NCBI GenBank assembly: GCA_965248935.1
Contig: OZ252214.1
Location: 4,154,001 to 4,218,000, forward strand
Direction: 5' to 3'
Length of the DNA: 64,000 nt
Source of the DNA: G032773895 sp965248935
GTDB lineage: Bacteria; Pseudomonadota; Gammaproteobacteria; Pseudomonadales; Cellvibrionaceae
Shown here: one piece after another, positions 7,168-15,533 of the stretch
How positions within the stretch are numbered: position 1 is the first letter of the stretch
How the letters are laid out: every line of letters starts with the position of its first letter
Position numbers and translations under genes: made by a program
The notes under the pieces: model-generated
Told to the model about the DNA's origin: nothing
Databases searched by the model: none
The model's input: the letters and a program-made list of their open reading frames with translations, nothing else

Positions 7168-8328
7168 AAGAAAAACGGTGATCGTCGCCCCTTGGGCATT
7201 CCCACACTTCACGATCGAGCTATGCAGGCACTCTTTGCACTGGGCCTCAAACCCATTGCAGAAACCACAGGAGATAAACATTCCTTCGGGTTCAGGGAGA
7301 AGCGTAGTCTGCATGACGCGTGTCAGCAGGGTTTTATTACACTGGCCCAAAAGTCATCCGCACAATGGATACTCGAAGCCGATATAAAAGCCTGTTTTGA
7401 CCGAATCAGTCACGAGTGGTTGCTGGAGCATATCCCTTTGCCGAGAAAGATTCTGCGGCAATGGCTTAAGTCGGGTTACATAGAAAGGAGTACAAGATAC
7501 GAGACGGAAGACGGCACCCCGCAGGGCGGAATAATCTCTCCAATATTGTGTAATATGGTCTTGGATGGCTTAGAAGAACTTATTGTGCCTCGTTACAGTG
7601 GTAAAGTTCGTAGTAAGTTGCATATTATCCGATATGCGGACGACTTTATTATAACGGGGAAAACACCAGAAGTTCTTGAGCAAGAAATTCGACCTAAGGT
7701 TGAGCGTTTTCTTGCAGAAAGGGGATTGCAGTTATCGGAAGAGAAAACCCGTGTAAGTCATATTGATGAGGGGTTCAATTTTCTAGGTTTTAACTTTAGG
7801 AAATATAAGCAGAAACTCCTCATACAGCCCCGAGATGGAAAAACTAAAGAGCTTGTTGATAAGGTACGTAACTTGCTGAATACCTTCCGAGGAATTCCAT
7901 TTTATGCGCTGTTAGCTAAGCTGAATGCGGTGATACGGGGTTGGACCTATGCACACAGACACGTTGTAGCAAAAGACCGATTGTCCTATGTTGATGATAA
8001 GATATATCCTTTAGTCAAAAGTTGGCTGCAGCGAGAGCATCGTTCAAAAACATGGGCGTGGATCAGAAAGCGATATCGTGGTCGTTTCAAGGGGCGTATT
8101 GAGTTTGGATGTTATTACGTCAAGGTATCGGGTGATCAGAAGCTCATTCGGCTCTTTAAAGCTAGGGATCTTCCGATCCGTTATCATATAAAAGTTCGCA
8201 ACAGCGCGAACCCGTATGATCTAGCCTTTAAAGCCTACTTTGAGGCGAGGGAAGAAAATCAAAAACGTTTGGCTAAACGAGATAGAGCCTTTCTAAACAA
8301 ATCATCATTAGAGAGGGTAGCGGCTTAA
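7166..8328 (+). pseudogene. Group II intron reverse transcriptase/maturase, 5'-truncated
   Basis: Coding similarity starts at the duplication junction (IKKNGDRRPLGIP) without a start codon, so the first RT blocks are lost. What remains is a recognisable RT (LEADIKACFDRISHEWLL, TPQGGIISPILCNMVLDGLE, catalytic YADD about residues 148-151 counted from 7192), the maturase/X domain (RGWTYAHRHV...VDDKIYPLVKSWLQREH) and a C-terminal part ending without an HNH nuclease. A shorter product could start at TTG 7192 but would lack essential RT segments. It serves only its own intron, whose 5' half is missing. Confidence 0.85.
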
Positions 8329-8473
8329 AAAAAAATATAAAAAAAATGAAATCATTATTGAAAACAGATGGGTGGGTCGAGAATGATCGGTCTTCAAAGG
8401 GCTTGAGCTGTATGATGGGAAACTATCACGTACAGTTCTTAGGGGGCGAAGGGCTGTAAGGCCCTTAGCTACC
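7168..8473 (+). mobile_element. 3' fragment of a group II intron
   Basis: It comprises the truncated maturase gene, a short A-rich segment, domain V and a domain VI-like hairpin (GGGC...GCCC with an unpaired A near the end). The 3' boundary is near GCTACCC at about 8473. The left end coincides with the end of the long direct repeat, so the fragment either inserted by incomplete retrotransposition or was left after a deletion. It cannot splice without the 5' domains. Confidence 0.75.
8405..8438 (+). ncRNA. Group II intron domain V
   Basis: A 34-nt hairpin beginning GAGCTGTATGATGG, with a GAAA tetraloop and the returning strand CTATCACGTACAGTTC. This is the catalytic domain V of group II introns; pairing is visible by eye along its length. 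Confidence 0.88.
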
Positions 8474-8497
8474 CGGTGAGTTTGTTGGAGTAATGGC

Positions 8498-8803
8498 ATG
8501 AAATGCCCTAAATGCAATAATCAGATAGTTCTGCAAAAAGGACAGTATGAGAAGTTAAATATTTGGTTTCATAAATTTAGCTGTGAGGAATGTTCCGTTG
8601 AGCTAACTAATACCGTTGTTGGAGAGTTAGTTAGAGCTGTTGGTTTTATGGTACTTATATTTGATGTTTTAACTTTTGGGGGTAGCCGACCTATTCCTTT
8701 ATTAGAACCAATTGTTTCATCTTCAATAGTAGCTGTGGGGTTTATCATCTTGGTGGTGGGGCAAAAAATGGCTTCTGTGGCTACTGTATATGAAGGCTCA
8801 TAA
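8498..8803 (+). CDS. Small zinc-ribbon membrane protein (cassette gene)
   Basis: A 101-aa protein with an N-terminal zinc-ribbon-like pair (CPKCNN at residue 3 and CEEC at residue 29) followed by two hydrophobic helices (about 45-63 and 73-92). GGAG precedes the ATG by 7 bases. The stop TAA overlaps the left end of an attC site, so this is the gene of one cassette whose left border was replaced by the group II intron. Family and function are not recognised; the layout resembles small membrane zinc-ribbon proteins of unknown role. Confidence 0.65.
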   Translation: MKCPKCNNQIVLQKGQYEKLNIWFHKFSCEECSVELTNTVVGELVRAVGFMVLIFDVLTFGGSRPIPLLEPIVSSSIVAVGFIILVVGQKMASVATVYEGS

Positions 8804-8927
8804 CAAGGTCGCCTTGCATCGCCAGAAAGTTGGCTGGACAAGTTTTCCGTGGTTCGTTTTGTGCTATTAACGCTATGCTGGCACAAAATGCTCCACTCCA
8901 AATTTGTCGCAAATGGCGGCGTTAAAT
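8798..8927 (+). other. Long VCR-like attC site (130 nt)
   Basis: It starts TAACAAGGTCGCC and ends GGCGGCGTTAAAT. The left 40 bases resemble the reverse complement of the right 40 (CGCC...TTGC...AAGTTGGCTGG against CGCC...TTGC...AATTTGGAGTGG), so a long imperfect stem forms. The start TAACAA and the size are those of Vibrio-type attC sites. Confidence 0.7.
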
Positions 8928-8962
8928 TTAAGATCAATGGCGTAAATAAACAAGGAGCTAAA

Positions 8963-9274
8963 TTGATAGTAAAAAAAATAATCTGGTGGCCTCCATTTTT
9001 CCTGATTGGTTTGGCATTGCTGTCATTCTTAACTGTTTTTTTAAGTCGTGAGTTAAGTCACATATTTGTAATGATAATATATGGAATTTACGGTAATGTT
9101 TTTGGTTTGTGTTTTGTTGCACTTAATTATCTCGCTATTATTTTGTTGGCTACCGCATCGGATAATAAAGATATTAGAAGAGCAACAATAATGAATAGTC
9201 TCGGTAGTGCATTTTCTTTGCTTTTGTTTTTGATTGTAGGTAATGGTGTGCTTTGGTTGTTCGGTGCGCTGTGA
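8963..9274 (+). CDS. Small hydrophobic membrane protein (cassette gene)
   Basis: About 103 aa with three membrane segments (PPFFLIGLALLSFLTVF, FVMIIYGIYGNVFGLCFVALNYLAIIL and SLLLFLIVGNGVLWLF) joined by short charged loops. TTG 8963 is chosen because AAGGAG lies 6 bases upstream and the cassette border is at 8922; the frame stays open further left but that part lies inside the attC site. It is flanked by attC sites on both sides, a complete cassette. No family recognised. Confidence 0.6.
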   Translation: MIVKKIIWWPPFFLIGLALLSFLTVFLSRELSHIFVMIIYGIYGNVFGLCFVALNYLAIILLATASDNKDIRRATIMNSLGSAFSLLLFLIVGNGVLWLFGAL

Positions 9275-9275
9275 A

Positions 9276-9341
9276 ATTTAACAAGCGCCTGCAATCAGAG
9301 CGGCGCAAAGGACGCGCCGCCAATTGAGGCGAGCGTTAAAT
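9276..9341 (+). other. attC site (66 nt), near-perfect
   Basis: ATTTAAC (9276) and GTTAAAT (9335) are perfectly complementary RYYYAAC/GTTRRRY cores. Inside, AAGCGCCT pairs with AGGCGAGCG and GGCGCAAAGGACGCGCC forms the central stem. The clearest attC in the window. Confidence 0.85.
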
Positions 9342-9369
9342 TTCGATTGATTCAAGCACGGAGAAGAAA

Positions 9370-9702
9370 GTGACTGATAAATTAAAAGATGTTTTGAAGG
9401 GGTAGTTTCGATTGACCTTTGGCGTGGTATGAATATTAAGAAAAATCGGGAAATTTTTGAAGTTATCGAAAAACCGTTCAAAATGTCAAACGGAAGAGTA
9501 GGAAAACCCGATATCACGATAGAGAATGGGTGGGTAAAGATAAAGCATTGGCCCAGAGGTATATCAACTTTTGATAACCCCGCAGTGTACCCAAGGGAAA
9601 AGATTGGATTCATTATAAAATCCCTCAAGACACTGCACTACCTCCAGGATTGGCAGTAGTTTAAGATTCATACAGTGAGACGTTTTAAGCGACACGGTTT
9701 AC
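9370..9702 (+). pseudogene. Tse2-like toxin, multiply frameshifted
   Basis: From GTG 9370 (GGAG upstream) the frame reads VTDKLKDVLKG; similarity then continues in a second frame (VSIDLWRGMNIKKN, GISTFDNPAVY) and a third (YKIPQDTALPPGLAVV, DSYSETF, ATRFTMAP) with two TAA codons where Lys would be expected. The order LWR, GxSxFD, IPxxTxxPPxL, DSY, A-T-x-Y/F-T-x-x-P follows P. aeruginosa Tse2 as I remember it, a toxin with an ADP-ribosyltransferase-like fold. At least two frameshifts and two stops make it inactive. The C-terminus runs directly into the partner gene, suggesting an internal deletion. Confidence 0.55.
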
Positions 9703-9703
9703 A

Positions 9704-9898
9704 ATGGCCCCGCTACTCGTGCAAGCATTGCATGACTCTGTTCGCTACAACGAAGAATTGCTTAAGAGTGAAACCTTGAGAGATAGAGTGGATTATGAGG
9801 AATACTTGGTTGAAGTAACTCAGCTATATGCGGAAATAAAGTCTCAATACAAAAGAATTGAAAATGACGTAGGTATTCCCCTTTCAGAAATTGAATAA
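9704..9898 (+). CDS. Tsi2-like antitoxin/immunity protein, possibly N-terminally altered
   Basis: A 64-aa helical protein: LVQALHDSVRYNEELLKSETLRDRVDYEEYLVEVTQL... It shares LLKSET(L/V)RD and the following helix with the 77-aa product at 13662, which is itself Tsi2-like. The ATG belongs to the frame that ends the toxin remnant, so the true N-terminus may have been lost in the deletion that joined the two. It probably neutralised the Tse2-like toxin upstream. Its stop abuts an attC half-site (ATTTAAC). Confidence 0.5.
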   Translation: MAPLLVQALHDSVRYNEELLKSETLRDRVDYEEYLVEVTQLYAEIKSQYKRIENDVGIPLSEIE

Positions 9899-9960
9899 AT
9901 TTAACAAAAAAAGCCACAGCGACCCATAGTTTAGTGGTGCGTATATGGGTAATGTCATTG
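9899..9960 (+). other. Left half of an attC site
   Basis: ATTTAACAAAAAAAGCCAC begins exactly like the site at 9276 (ATTTAACAAGCGCC) right after the partner gene's stop. No matching GTTAAAT follows; IS1182-related sequence starts within about 100 bases, so the right half was probably lost on insertion or deletion. Confidence 0.4.
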
Positions 9961-10036
9961 ATACAAAAATCAATCAGTAAGTAGAAAGGCTTACCCTCCC
10001 GGATTACTGTTGCGAATCATTTTTTGTGTTTATTTC

Positions 10037-10516
10037 AGGACGGATAACAAAAAAAGCAGAAAAATATTTTCAAGTGATAAGTTTGTTGTGGACTTTGAAC
10101 GCAAAGAAGCAACATGCCCAAACGGAAAACACATGATGTATCTGGGAGATTATTTTGAAACGCCGAGCGGTCCCCACATACGCTTTCGAGGATACCTAAA
10201 GGATTGTCGTTCATGCCCTTTAAAAGAACGATGCATGAAAAGGGAAGTAAAAATGCAAGGGAGACAGATCTCAGTGTGAATAGAAAGTAAACGGAAAGTG
10301 ACGCATTTGGATAAAATGAGAAAGGTCATAGACAGCGAAGAGGGAAAACAATGCTATAGCCGAAGAATGCACAGGATCGAGCCAGTCTTCGGAAATATAT
10401 GCAGTAATAAAAGGACTGAATAAATTAAGTCTCAGAGGAGAGGGAAGGTTGCGGCCTAGTGGCAACTCTACAGTATGGTTCATAATATAGACAAGCTGTG
10501 GAAATATGCGGCCTAG
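10037..10516 (+). pseudogene. IS1182-family transposase, C-terminal remnant
   Basis: It begins inside the gene (DNKKSRKIFSSDKFVVDFERKEATCPNGK), continues with the Cys-rich region CRSCPLKERCMK and GRQIS, then after a frameshift gives KVIDSEEGKQCYSRRMHRIEPVFGNI and WQLYSMVHNIDKLWKYAA. These are the C-terminal third of IS1182-type DDE transposases. Several stops and frameshifts are present. Another piece that would precede this one is at 29134-29322. Confidence 0.75.
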
Positions 10517-10731
10517 TATTGAATAGGCGCCTGAAAACACCATTTAAGCCTGTATTTTATGGGGTGTGATTGAAATACATCCATTCAGGGTGGTTAATTG
10601 ATAGATGGGTTGCGTTGAATTGAATATATAATGAACAATCTTATCAATTTTAAAGGTTGTAGGGATTGTGCGATTAAATTCGATATTTTTCTAGCCTTGT
10701 ATGGATAATTTACCTTGTTTGAGGGTAATGT

Positions 10732-10775
10732 GAGGCCCAAGCTTTAGCCGCAACTAAAGCTCTCGTTAAGCCTCA
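10732..10775 (+). other. attC-like site before the SET-domain cassette
   Basis: GAGGCCCAA / GTTAAGCCTC outer arms, inner stem GCTTTAG-ccgcaa-CTAAAGC. GTTAAGC (10765) fits the GTTRRRY core and matches the core at 5520. The left core lacks the final C of RYYYAAC. Confidence 0.5.
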
Positions 10776-10865
10776 AAAGCCTTTTTACTCAGAGAGCGAT
10801 TTGCATATGTGTTATTGTGGCGGTTCTTGAGCTTATGCTCGTCAGACCAGGACCAGGAACACCAA

Positions 10866-11366
10866 ATGAACAATGGATACGAATTGTTAGATTCCCCTGA
10901 AAAAGGTGAAGGTATATTCGCTACCAAGCAGTTTCATACAGGCGATATAGTCATGATCGGCATAATCGAAGAAGATAATATTGAGAAAAATCACTCGCAC
11001 GCTTCTCAGATGGGGGAGTTTCGATATGCCTTGCATGGTGGAAAAATCACTAAAGTTAATCATTCCTGTAACCCAAATTGCGGGATAAATCTTAATATAA
11101 CAGGAGCCCATGATTTCGTTGCAATGCAAGATATCGAGATTGGAGATGAAGTAACATTTGATTATGCAATGAGGAATTACGGTATCGAATACTTTCCATA
11201 TAAATGTCGCTGTGGCGCAGAAAACTGTCGAGGAAGCATTACAGGCTGGAAGAACCTCCCCGATAGTTTCAAATCGAAGTATACAGGATTTGTGGCGCCA
11301 TATCTCATTGAAATGGATCTTAGATTAAAAGAGCAGGCCAATAACCGACTTAACAAGCGACTGTGA
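10866..11366 (+). CDS. SET-domain protein (putative protein lysine methyltransferase)
   Basis: A compact 166-aa SET protein. The N-terminal strand pattern (SPEKGEGIFATKQFHTGDIV), NHSCNPNCG (about 70-80), DIEIGDEVTFDYAM (about 100-113) and a post-SET-like zinc cluster CRCGAENCRGSITGW (about 122-137) are all present, so cofactor- and substrate-site residues appear intact. ATG 10866 matches the start of the domain. It stands between an attC-like site and an IS110 remnant with no partner. SET proteins are uncommon in free-living bacteria; substrate and role are unknown, and antiphage or host-directed roles are speculation. Confidence 0.85.
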   Translation: MNNGYELLDSPEKGEGIFATKQFHTGDIVMIGIIEEDNIEKNHSHASQMGEFRYALHGGKITKVNHSCNPNCGINLNITGAHDFVAMQDIEIGDEVTFDYAMRNYGIEYFPYKCRCGAENCRGSITGWKNLPDSFKSKYTGFVAPYLIEMDLRLKEQANNRLNKRL

Positions 11367-11399
11367 TTAAAATCAAGCTCAAACCTACTTAATACTAAT

Positions 11400-12351
11400 T
11401 CATTTTCCACTCGCAGTTGTACGTACCATTGCGTTTAAAATTATCACCATTTTTCTCATGCAAGCAATAAGCGCAACTTTTTTGTGTTTGCCAGCGGCAA
11501 TCAGTTTATTGTAAAACTGTTTCATAATGGGGTTGTGTTGAATAGCGCATAACATAGCCATATAGAGCATGGTTCTAATTGGGGCTCTGCCTCCTCGTAT
11601 ACGCCTTTCCCCTTTCATCTGACCACTTTCTCGGTTGTAAGGTGCAAGGCCCACAGAGCAGCTACTTGTCGGCTGGATAGTTTTCCAAGTTCTGGAAGTT
11701 CTCCCATAAGCGTGTAGGTGACACCGTCTCCTACATCAGGTACGGAAGATAGAATGTCATACTGCCTTTGCCATTCGCTCACTTCCGCCACAGCTTTCCC
11801 AGGCTTTTCGTCGATCCATGCAATTTCTTTTTCGATCACTTTTAAAGATCGGTTATGGGAAGGAATAAGCGCTTTAACAGCTTTGTGCCTACGGTTTAAC
11901 TCTTGCGTTCTGGCTTCGTTGAGTTGACGTTTCCTGGCGAGTAAGTCTCTGATAAAACGGACTTTTTTACTCGAAATGGGTCTAATTTCAGGTTTCATAA
12001 CGGCGCCAAATTGACCAATTAAGCGAGCATCAATCTTATCGGTCTTTGCCAGTATGCCTTGGGTTTTAGCAAACTGTCTCACCTGCATTGGTTGCACAAC
12101 AACGACTGGTAGAGATCTTTCTGCACAGGCTTCAACAAGCAACCGCTCATATCCTCCGGTGGCTTCAACGACAATACGTGTTAGATTATAGCGACTGAGC
12201 TACGAAGAAGTTGCTTAATACCAGAGGCATTATTTTCAGCTTGCCAATATGTATCGAGTTCATAAACGCAGATATCCAAAAAGCTTTTACCGATATCGAT
12301 TCCTATATTACGTTCTTTTGATTGTTTGCAGGCATTGGTAGTTGTATTCAT
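11400..12351 (-). pseudogene. IS110-family transposase, frameshifted
   Basis: On the reverse strand: MNTTTNACKQSKERNIGIDIGKSFLDICVYE (first DEDD Asp), a frameshift near 12195, then VVEATGGYERLLVEAC, KTDKIDARLIGQFG (further acidic residues), a coiled middle, and after a second single-base loss near 11660 the Tnp20-type end GLAPYNRESGQMKGERRIRGGR and MLCAIQHNP. Two frameshifts make it inactive. It sits between the SET cassette and the Imm1 cassette. Members of the IS1111 branch of this family are known to target attC sites, which would fit the location, but I cannot assign the branch. Confidence 0.85.
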
Positions 12352-12660
12352 ATCTCACCCTTGCTACATTCGAGTTCGAGGCTCATTCGACTGTTCGAGT
12401 TAAAAGTTAGAATCAGCGTGGCGCCCAAGCTTGTTAACGGGCTAGAGTGATCTGCGCCTGGCATCAATCGGGCTACCACACTGAAAACCTGTTGTAGCCG
12501 GTTTGAGCCTCACCTTATCGCTATTAGATAAATTCATCATACAAGTTTGTCAACAAAGACCGGCAGGACAACGCTTGAATCTTATCGAGGTCCTGTGATT
12601 TCAGTTTCCGTATCAAGCTCGTACTTTGCGGGCTTGTTACAAAAGCGTTATGTATCGAGC
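12352..12660. other. Non-coding flank of the IS110 element
   Basis: No gene is visible. IS110-type elements usually carry a long leader upstream of the transposase that supplies the bridge RNA; this stretch with several short palindromes (for example TTCGAG repeats at 12370-12400) is in the right place. At its right end GCGTTATGTATCG may be what is left of an attC core. Confidence 0.35.
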
Positions 12661-12676
12661 AGATACTGAGTAATCA

Positions 12677-13090
12677 ATGGAACTAATTTACAAAACACCA
12701 AACGATGGTGAGGTAAAAAATCCTAGTATCAATACTATCGTTGACTCAATTCAGCGACTGAACGACTGGGGTATTGGTGAGCTTATTTGCAACCATAAAG
12801 GTGAATTCTATTCCCAACTCATACTGATATTCGAAAGTGAACATGGAATAATACTTCGGTATTGTCCAAAGAATAGTGAAAATGAATATTTATATTTCGA
12901 CGAAAATATTCGCAACAATGACACAAGCATAGTAAGCACATTTGATGGTGGTGACGAGTGGGAGGTGCCAAATTATTATTTCCAAGCTATCACAACAACT
13001 AAATCTATAGTAGAGCATTTTTTAATAGGTGGTGAACGAATGCCATCGGACAACTGGAAAATAATCGGTGAAGATGCCGCCCAATTATAG
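12677..13090 (+). CDS. Imm1-type immunity protein (orphan)
   Basis: A 137-aa acidic soluble protein with the pattern of the Imm1 family of polymorphic-toxin immunity proteins: an N-terminal strand and helix, a central beta region (GIILRYCPK...YLYFDENIRNND), EWEVPNYYF (about 98-106) and a C-terminal FLIGGERMPSDNWKII. No matching toxin is next to it; the nearest candidate is the decayed Tse2-like gene 120 bases downstream, which has its own partner. Orphan immunity genes are common cassettes. The stop is followed by CATAACAA, an attC-like left end. Family call by eye. Confidence 0.6.
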   Translation: MELIYKTPNDGEVKNPSINTIVDSIQRLNDWGIGELICNHKGEFYSQLILIFESEHGIILRYCPKNSENEYLYFDENIRNNDTSIVSTFDGGDEWEVPNYYFQAITTTKSIVEHFLIGGERMPSDNWKIIGEDAAQL

Positions 13091-13210
13091 AAAAGCGGCA
13101 CATAACAAAACTATGCATGTTGAAAAAATAAAGTATCGAACTTAGTAGTAGTTCGATGGTAAACTAAAACAACATCTTATTATCGCCATTAAAATGAAAA
13201 CTATCGAAAA

Positions 13211-13645
13211 TTGTTAATATCAAAAGGTCAACTAGATCGAATTTATATAGGAACATCAAAACTATATCTATGGCGATCACTTCATAAAAATTCGAAAAGT
13301 AGAAACCCTCTATATCCAGACTTTGAAGAACGTGAAATTAGAGCAAGAGTATTGCGAGTTCCAAATGTAGAAACTATTACGTTACCGAAAGGGGTTGAAA
13401 TAGTTCAATCTACTTTAGGTCAGAGAACATCATTGTTTGACCGCCCCGGTGCATTTGGATAAGCGAACTGGACATACTTTGAAATACCCGAAGGGACGGA
13501 AATCCCGGTAGGTCTAATAATAACTAAAGATAGCTACAATAAAAGATGTAATACTATTCATTATTCAATCAGCCCTAACTATGATATGCCCGAAGATCGC
13601 TTTATCCAATTGTTGGATATACTAGCGCGAAATGCTGAAATATAA
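13211..13645 (+). pseudogene. Tse2-like toxin with in-frame stop
   Basis: A 144-codon frame broken only by TAA at 13460-13462. Before it: YLWRSLHKNSKSRNPLYPDFEE, LPKGVEIVQSTLGQRTSLFDRPGAFG. After it, in the same frame: YFEIPEGTEIPVGLIITKDSYNKR and HYSISPNYDMP...LLDILARN. The second part matches remembered P. aeruginosa Tse2 (IPDGTDIPP, DSYNKR, HYTIMP) closely. Tse2 is a cytotoxin with an ADP-ribosyltransferase-like fold. TTG 13211 is a weak start; ATG 13194 would need a frameshift. With its partner intact and the toxin broken by a single codon, the loss looks recent or could be suppressed. Confidence 0.6.
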
Positions 13646-13661
13646 AAAAGGAAGCTGGGCA

Positions 13662-13895
13662 ATGGTTGATTTAGAACTGTCAACGGTTTTGGTTAGTATA
13701 CAATCTGTTCAAAAACAAATTGAACACTTTGAAGGTCTTCTTAAATCAGAAACTGTCAGAGACAAGGCCGAAATTCAGGAGTTATTATTGTCCTTTGATA
13801 AGGCCGCTGAAAATCTTAAAGAGCTTTACGTTTCTATGCGTTCAGAAGGTAGTAATTACCCTGATTACGAATCTTTGATTAAAAATAGTTTATAA
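13662..13895 (+). CDS. Tsi2-like immunity/antitoxin protein
   Basis: A 77-aa two-helix protein starting at ATG 13662 (AAGGAAGC upstream). The pattern LVSIQSVQKQIEHFE, ELLLSFDKAAENLKELY and PDYESLI closely follows P. aeruginosa Tsi2 as I remember it (also 77 aa: MVAIQCV, EQLLVGYDLAADDLKNAY, PYDRLI). It begins 16 bases after the toxin remnant's stop, so the pair was one operon. Here it should be a cytoplasmic antitoxin; unlike the T6SS locus of Pseudomonas, no secretion genes are near. The stop is followed by TAACAA, an attC-like left end cut off by the IS4 remnant. Confidence 0.65.
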   Translation: MVDLELSTVLVSIQSVQKQIEHFEGLLKSETVRDKAEIQELLLSFDKAAENLKELYVSMRSEGSNYPDYESLIKNSL

Positions 13896-13900
13896 CAAAT

Positions 13901-14090
13901 CACTAGTGTCCCATAAGCTTAAAACAAAAAAGGCTTAAACCTCAGCAAGTTGGTGCAATATAAGTGCGAACAAACACTGTAAAAACAGGAGATTTAAGCC
14001 GTGGCCCATAATAACACCGTCTACACACAAATCCTAAAATTAATACCAAGACATGAATTTGAGACCCTCGCTAAATCACACCGCTCATGA
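13901..14090 (+). pseudogene. IS4-family element, left-end fragment
   Basis: After the terminal-looking CACTAGTGTCCCATAAGC, a GTG at 14001 (AGGAGA upstream) starts MAHNNTVYTQILKLIPRHEFETL, the conserved N-terminus (DUF4372) of a group of IS4-type transposases. The frame stops after 29 codons at 14090, where unrelated sequence takes over, so only the left end of the insertion sequence survives. Confidence 0.7.
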
Positions 14091-15533
14091 CTGTACGTCG
14101 GAATAAATTAAACATACTCTGTAGGTTGGAAAAACCGGAGGCGCCTTCCGACGTTTACTGTGTAAAGGGTGTGATGTTGTTGGATTTTTCATAATGGAGT
14201 CGATTGGATTAAATTGTGGGCGATGTGAGGGTATGGCTATGTCGGAAGGCGGAGCCGCCTTCCAGCGTTTACCTAAAAATTAACCTTAAAAATTGTAAGA
14301 GTTTATGATAAATAGAATTATATTGGTTTATTCTTTATTCTCTTGTCATTAGAAGTGTTCAAGTTTTGTGGCGACACAGTAACGTTTATTGCTGGAAAGT
14401 AAATTGCTAGATATAAATGATTTCCGGCTTAATAAGCCAAGCAAATTTTTATGCGGTTGTTTTTGAAACCCATGATTTTGAAAACTATATGGATTTTGCG
14501 TTTTATGAATTCTATATCTGTTTACTCTTTCAAAGCATTGTTCGTGATAATGTGCCAGATATAAGTTGTTTTTTTCAAGATAGCCTACGTTAAGTGCGAC
14601 GAGATGCATTCGCAAATTGGAAAGGGCTAAGTCAAATCAAGACAGGTGAGGTATTGCAACAAGAAATATTATCTTGGTAATTGCCTGATTCTTTATACTG
14701 GTTAAAAGAACGGCAGATCAAAGGAGGTGTTGAGTGAGGTGACGGTTTTTTCGTCCATGCCGACGATGTATATGTTTCCTTATTAATTACTTCCGGCTAG
14801 TTAAGTATATAATAAAATAATTCTCCCAAAAAAATAAATCACTGACTTAGTTTGGGGTTTATAGTAAGCCATTTATTTTAAATTTTAATGTAAAAAAAGT
14901 ACCTAAAACGGCCTGTTGTTGATTGTTGTTGCCTTATTTCTTGTTTTGACGACAATATTTTTTTCTATTATTGTTTCTCCTTTTTTTTATTGTTATCTTT
15001 CTTCAAACGTTCTTCTAATAATAAGCGTAAAACGCAAAACGAATTCCCATTACATAGAGTAATCATGCTAAAAAATATAAAAATGTGTTTTTTGTTGTTA
15101 AATGATTTCGATTACTATTTTTATTCAATGCGTTGTATCTGTGATGATTTTTTATCTAAAGGTTAGATTGTGCGCCAAATTATTAAAACAATATAATAAT
15201 GATATAAATTACTTCTTATATGTCTAAAAAATATATTTTTAACTTTGAAGGTGTTTCGAGTTGAGGGATTTTCTTGCTTATAATGCAAAGAATATTGAGT
15301 GTTGAATAATTTTTATTATTACTTTTTTAAAGACATTGTCCCCTTGTCTTTGTGGGTGCTTCTTTATGGGGTGCCTATTTTATTTTGTAAGTTTGTTCTC
15401 TATGATGTTTTTGGTTTTTACTGGATATGAGTGTTTTGAAATATAAAAAACTTTGATTATTTCTAATGTCGCTTTATATGTCATGGCAATAAAAAACAAT
15501 AAAAATAATGTAAAATTACATGAGGGTAAAGCA
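14091..15533. other. Long A+T-rich non-coding region with palindromes
   Basis: No convincing gene. Two related GC-rich palindromes stand out: ...GGAGGCGCCTTCCGACGTTTAC near 14136 and GGAAGGCGG-ag-CCGCCTTCC (14244-14263) followed by AGCGTTTACC. They look like copies of a small dispersed hairpin repeat. An 88-codon reverse-strand frame at 14349-14615 has no recognisable features. The last 600 bases are extremely A+T-rich and include the receptor gene's promoter region. Confidence 0.6.

Noticed and set aside
9278..9628. 116-codon reverse-strand frame over the attC at 9276
   Set aside because: It is the shadow of the cassette sequences; forward-strand Tse2-like motifs explain the region better.
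14349..14615. 88-codon reverse-strand reading frame
   Set aside because: No ribosome site, no recognisable domain, lies in A+T-rich DNA between an IS remnant and the receptor gene.
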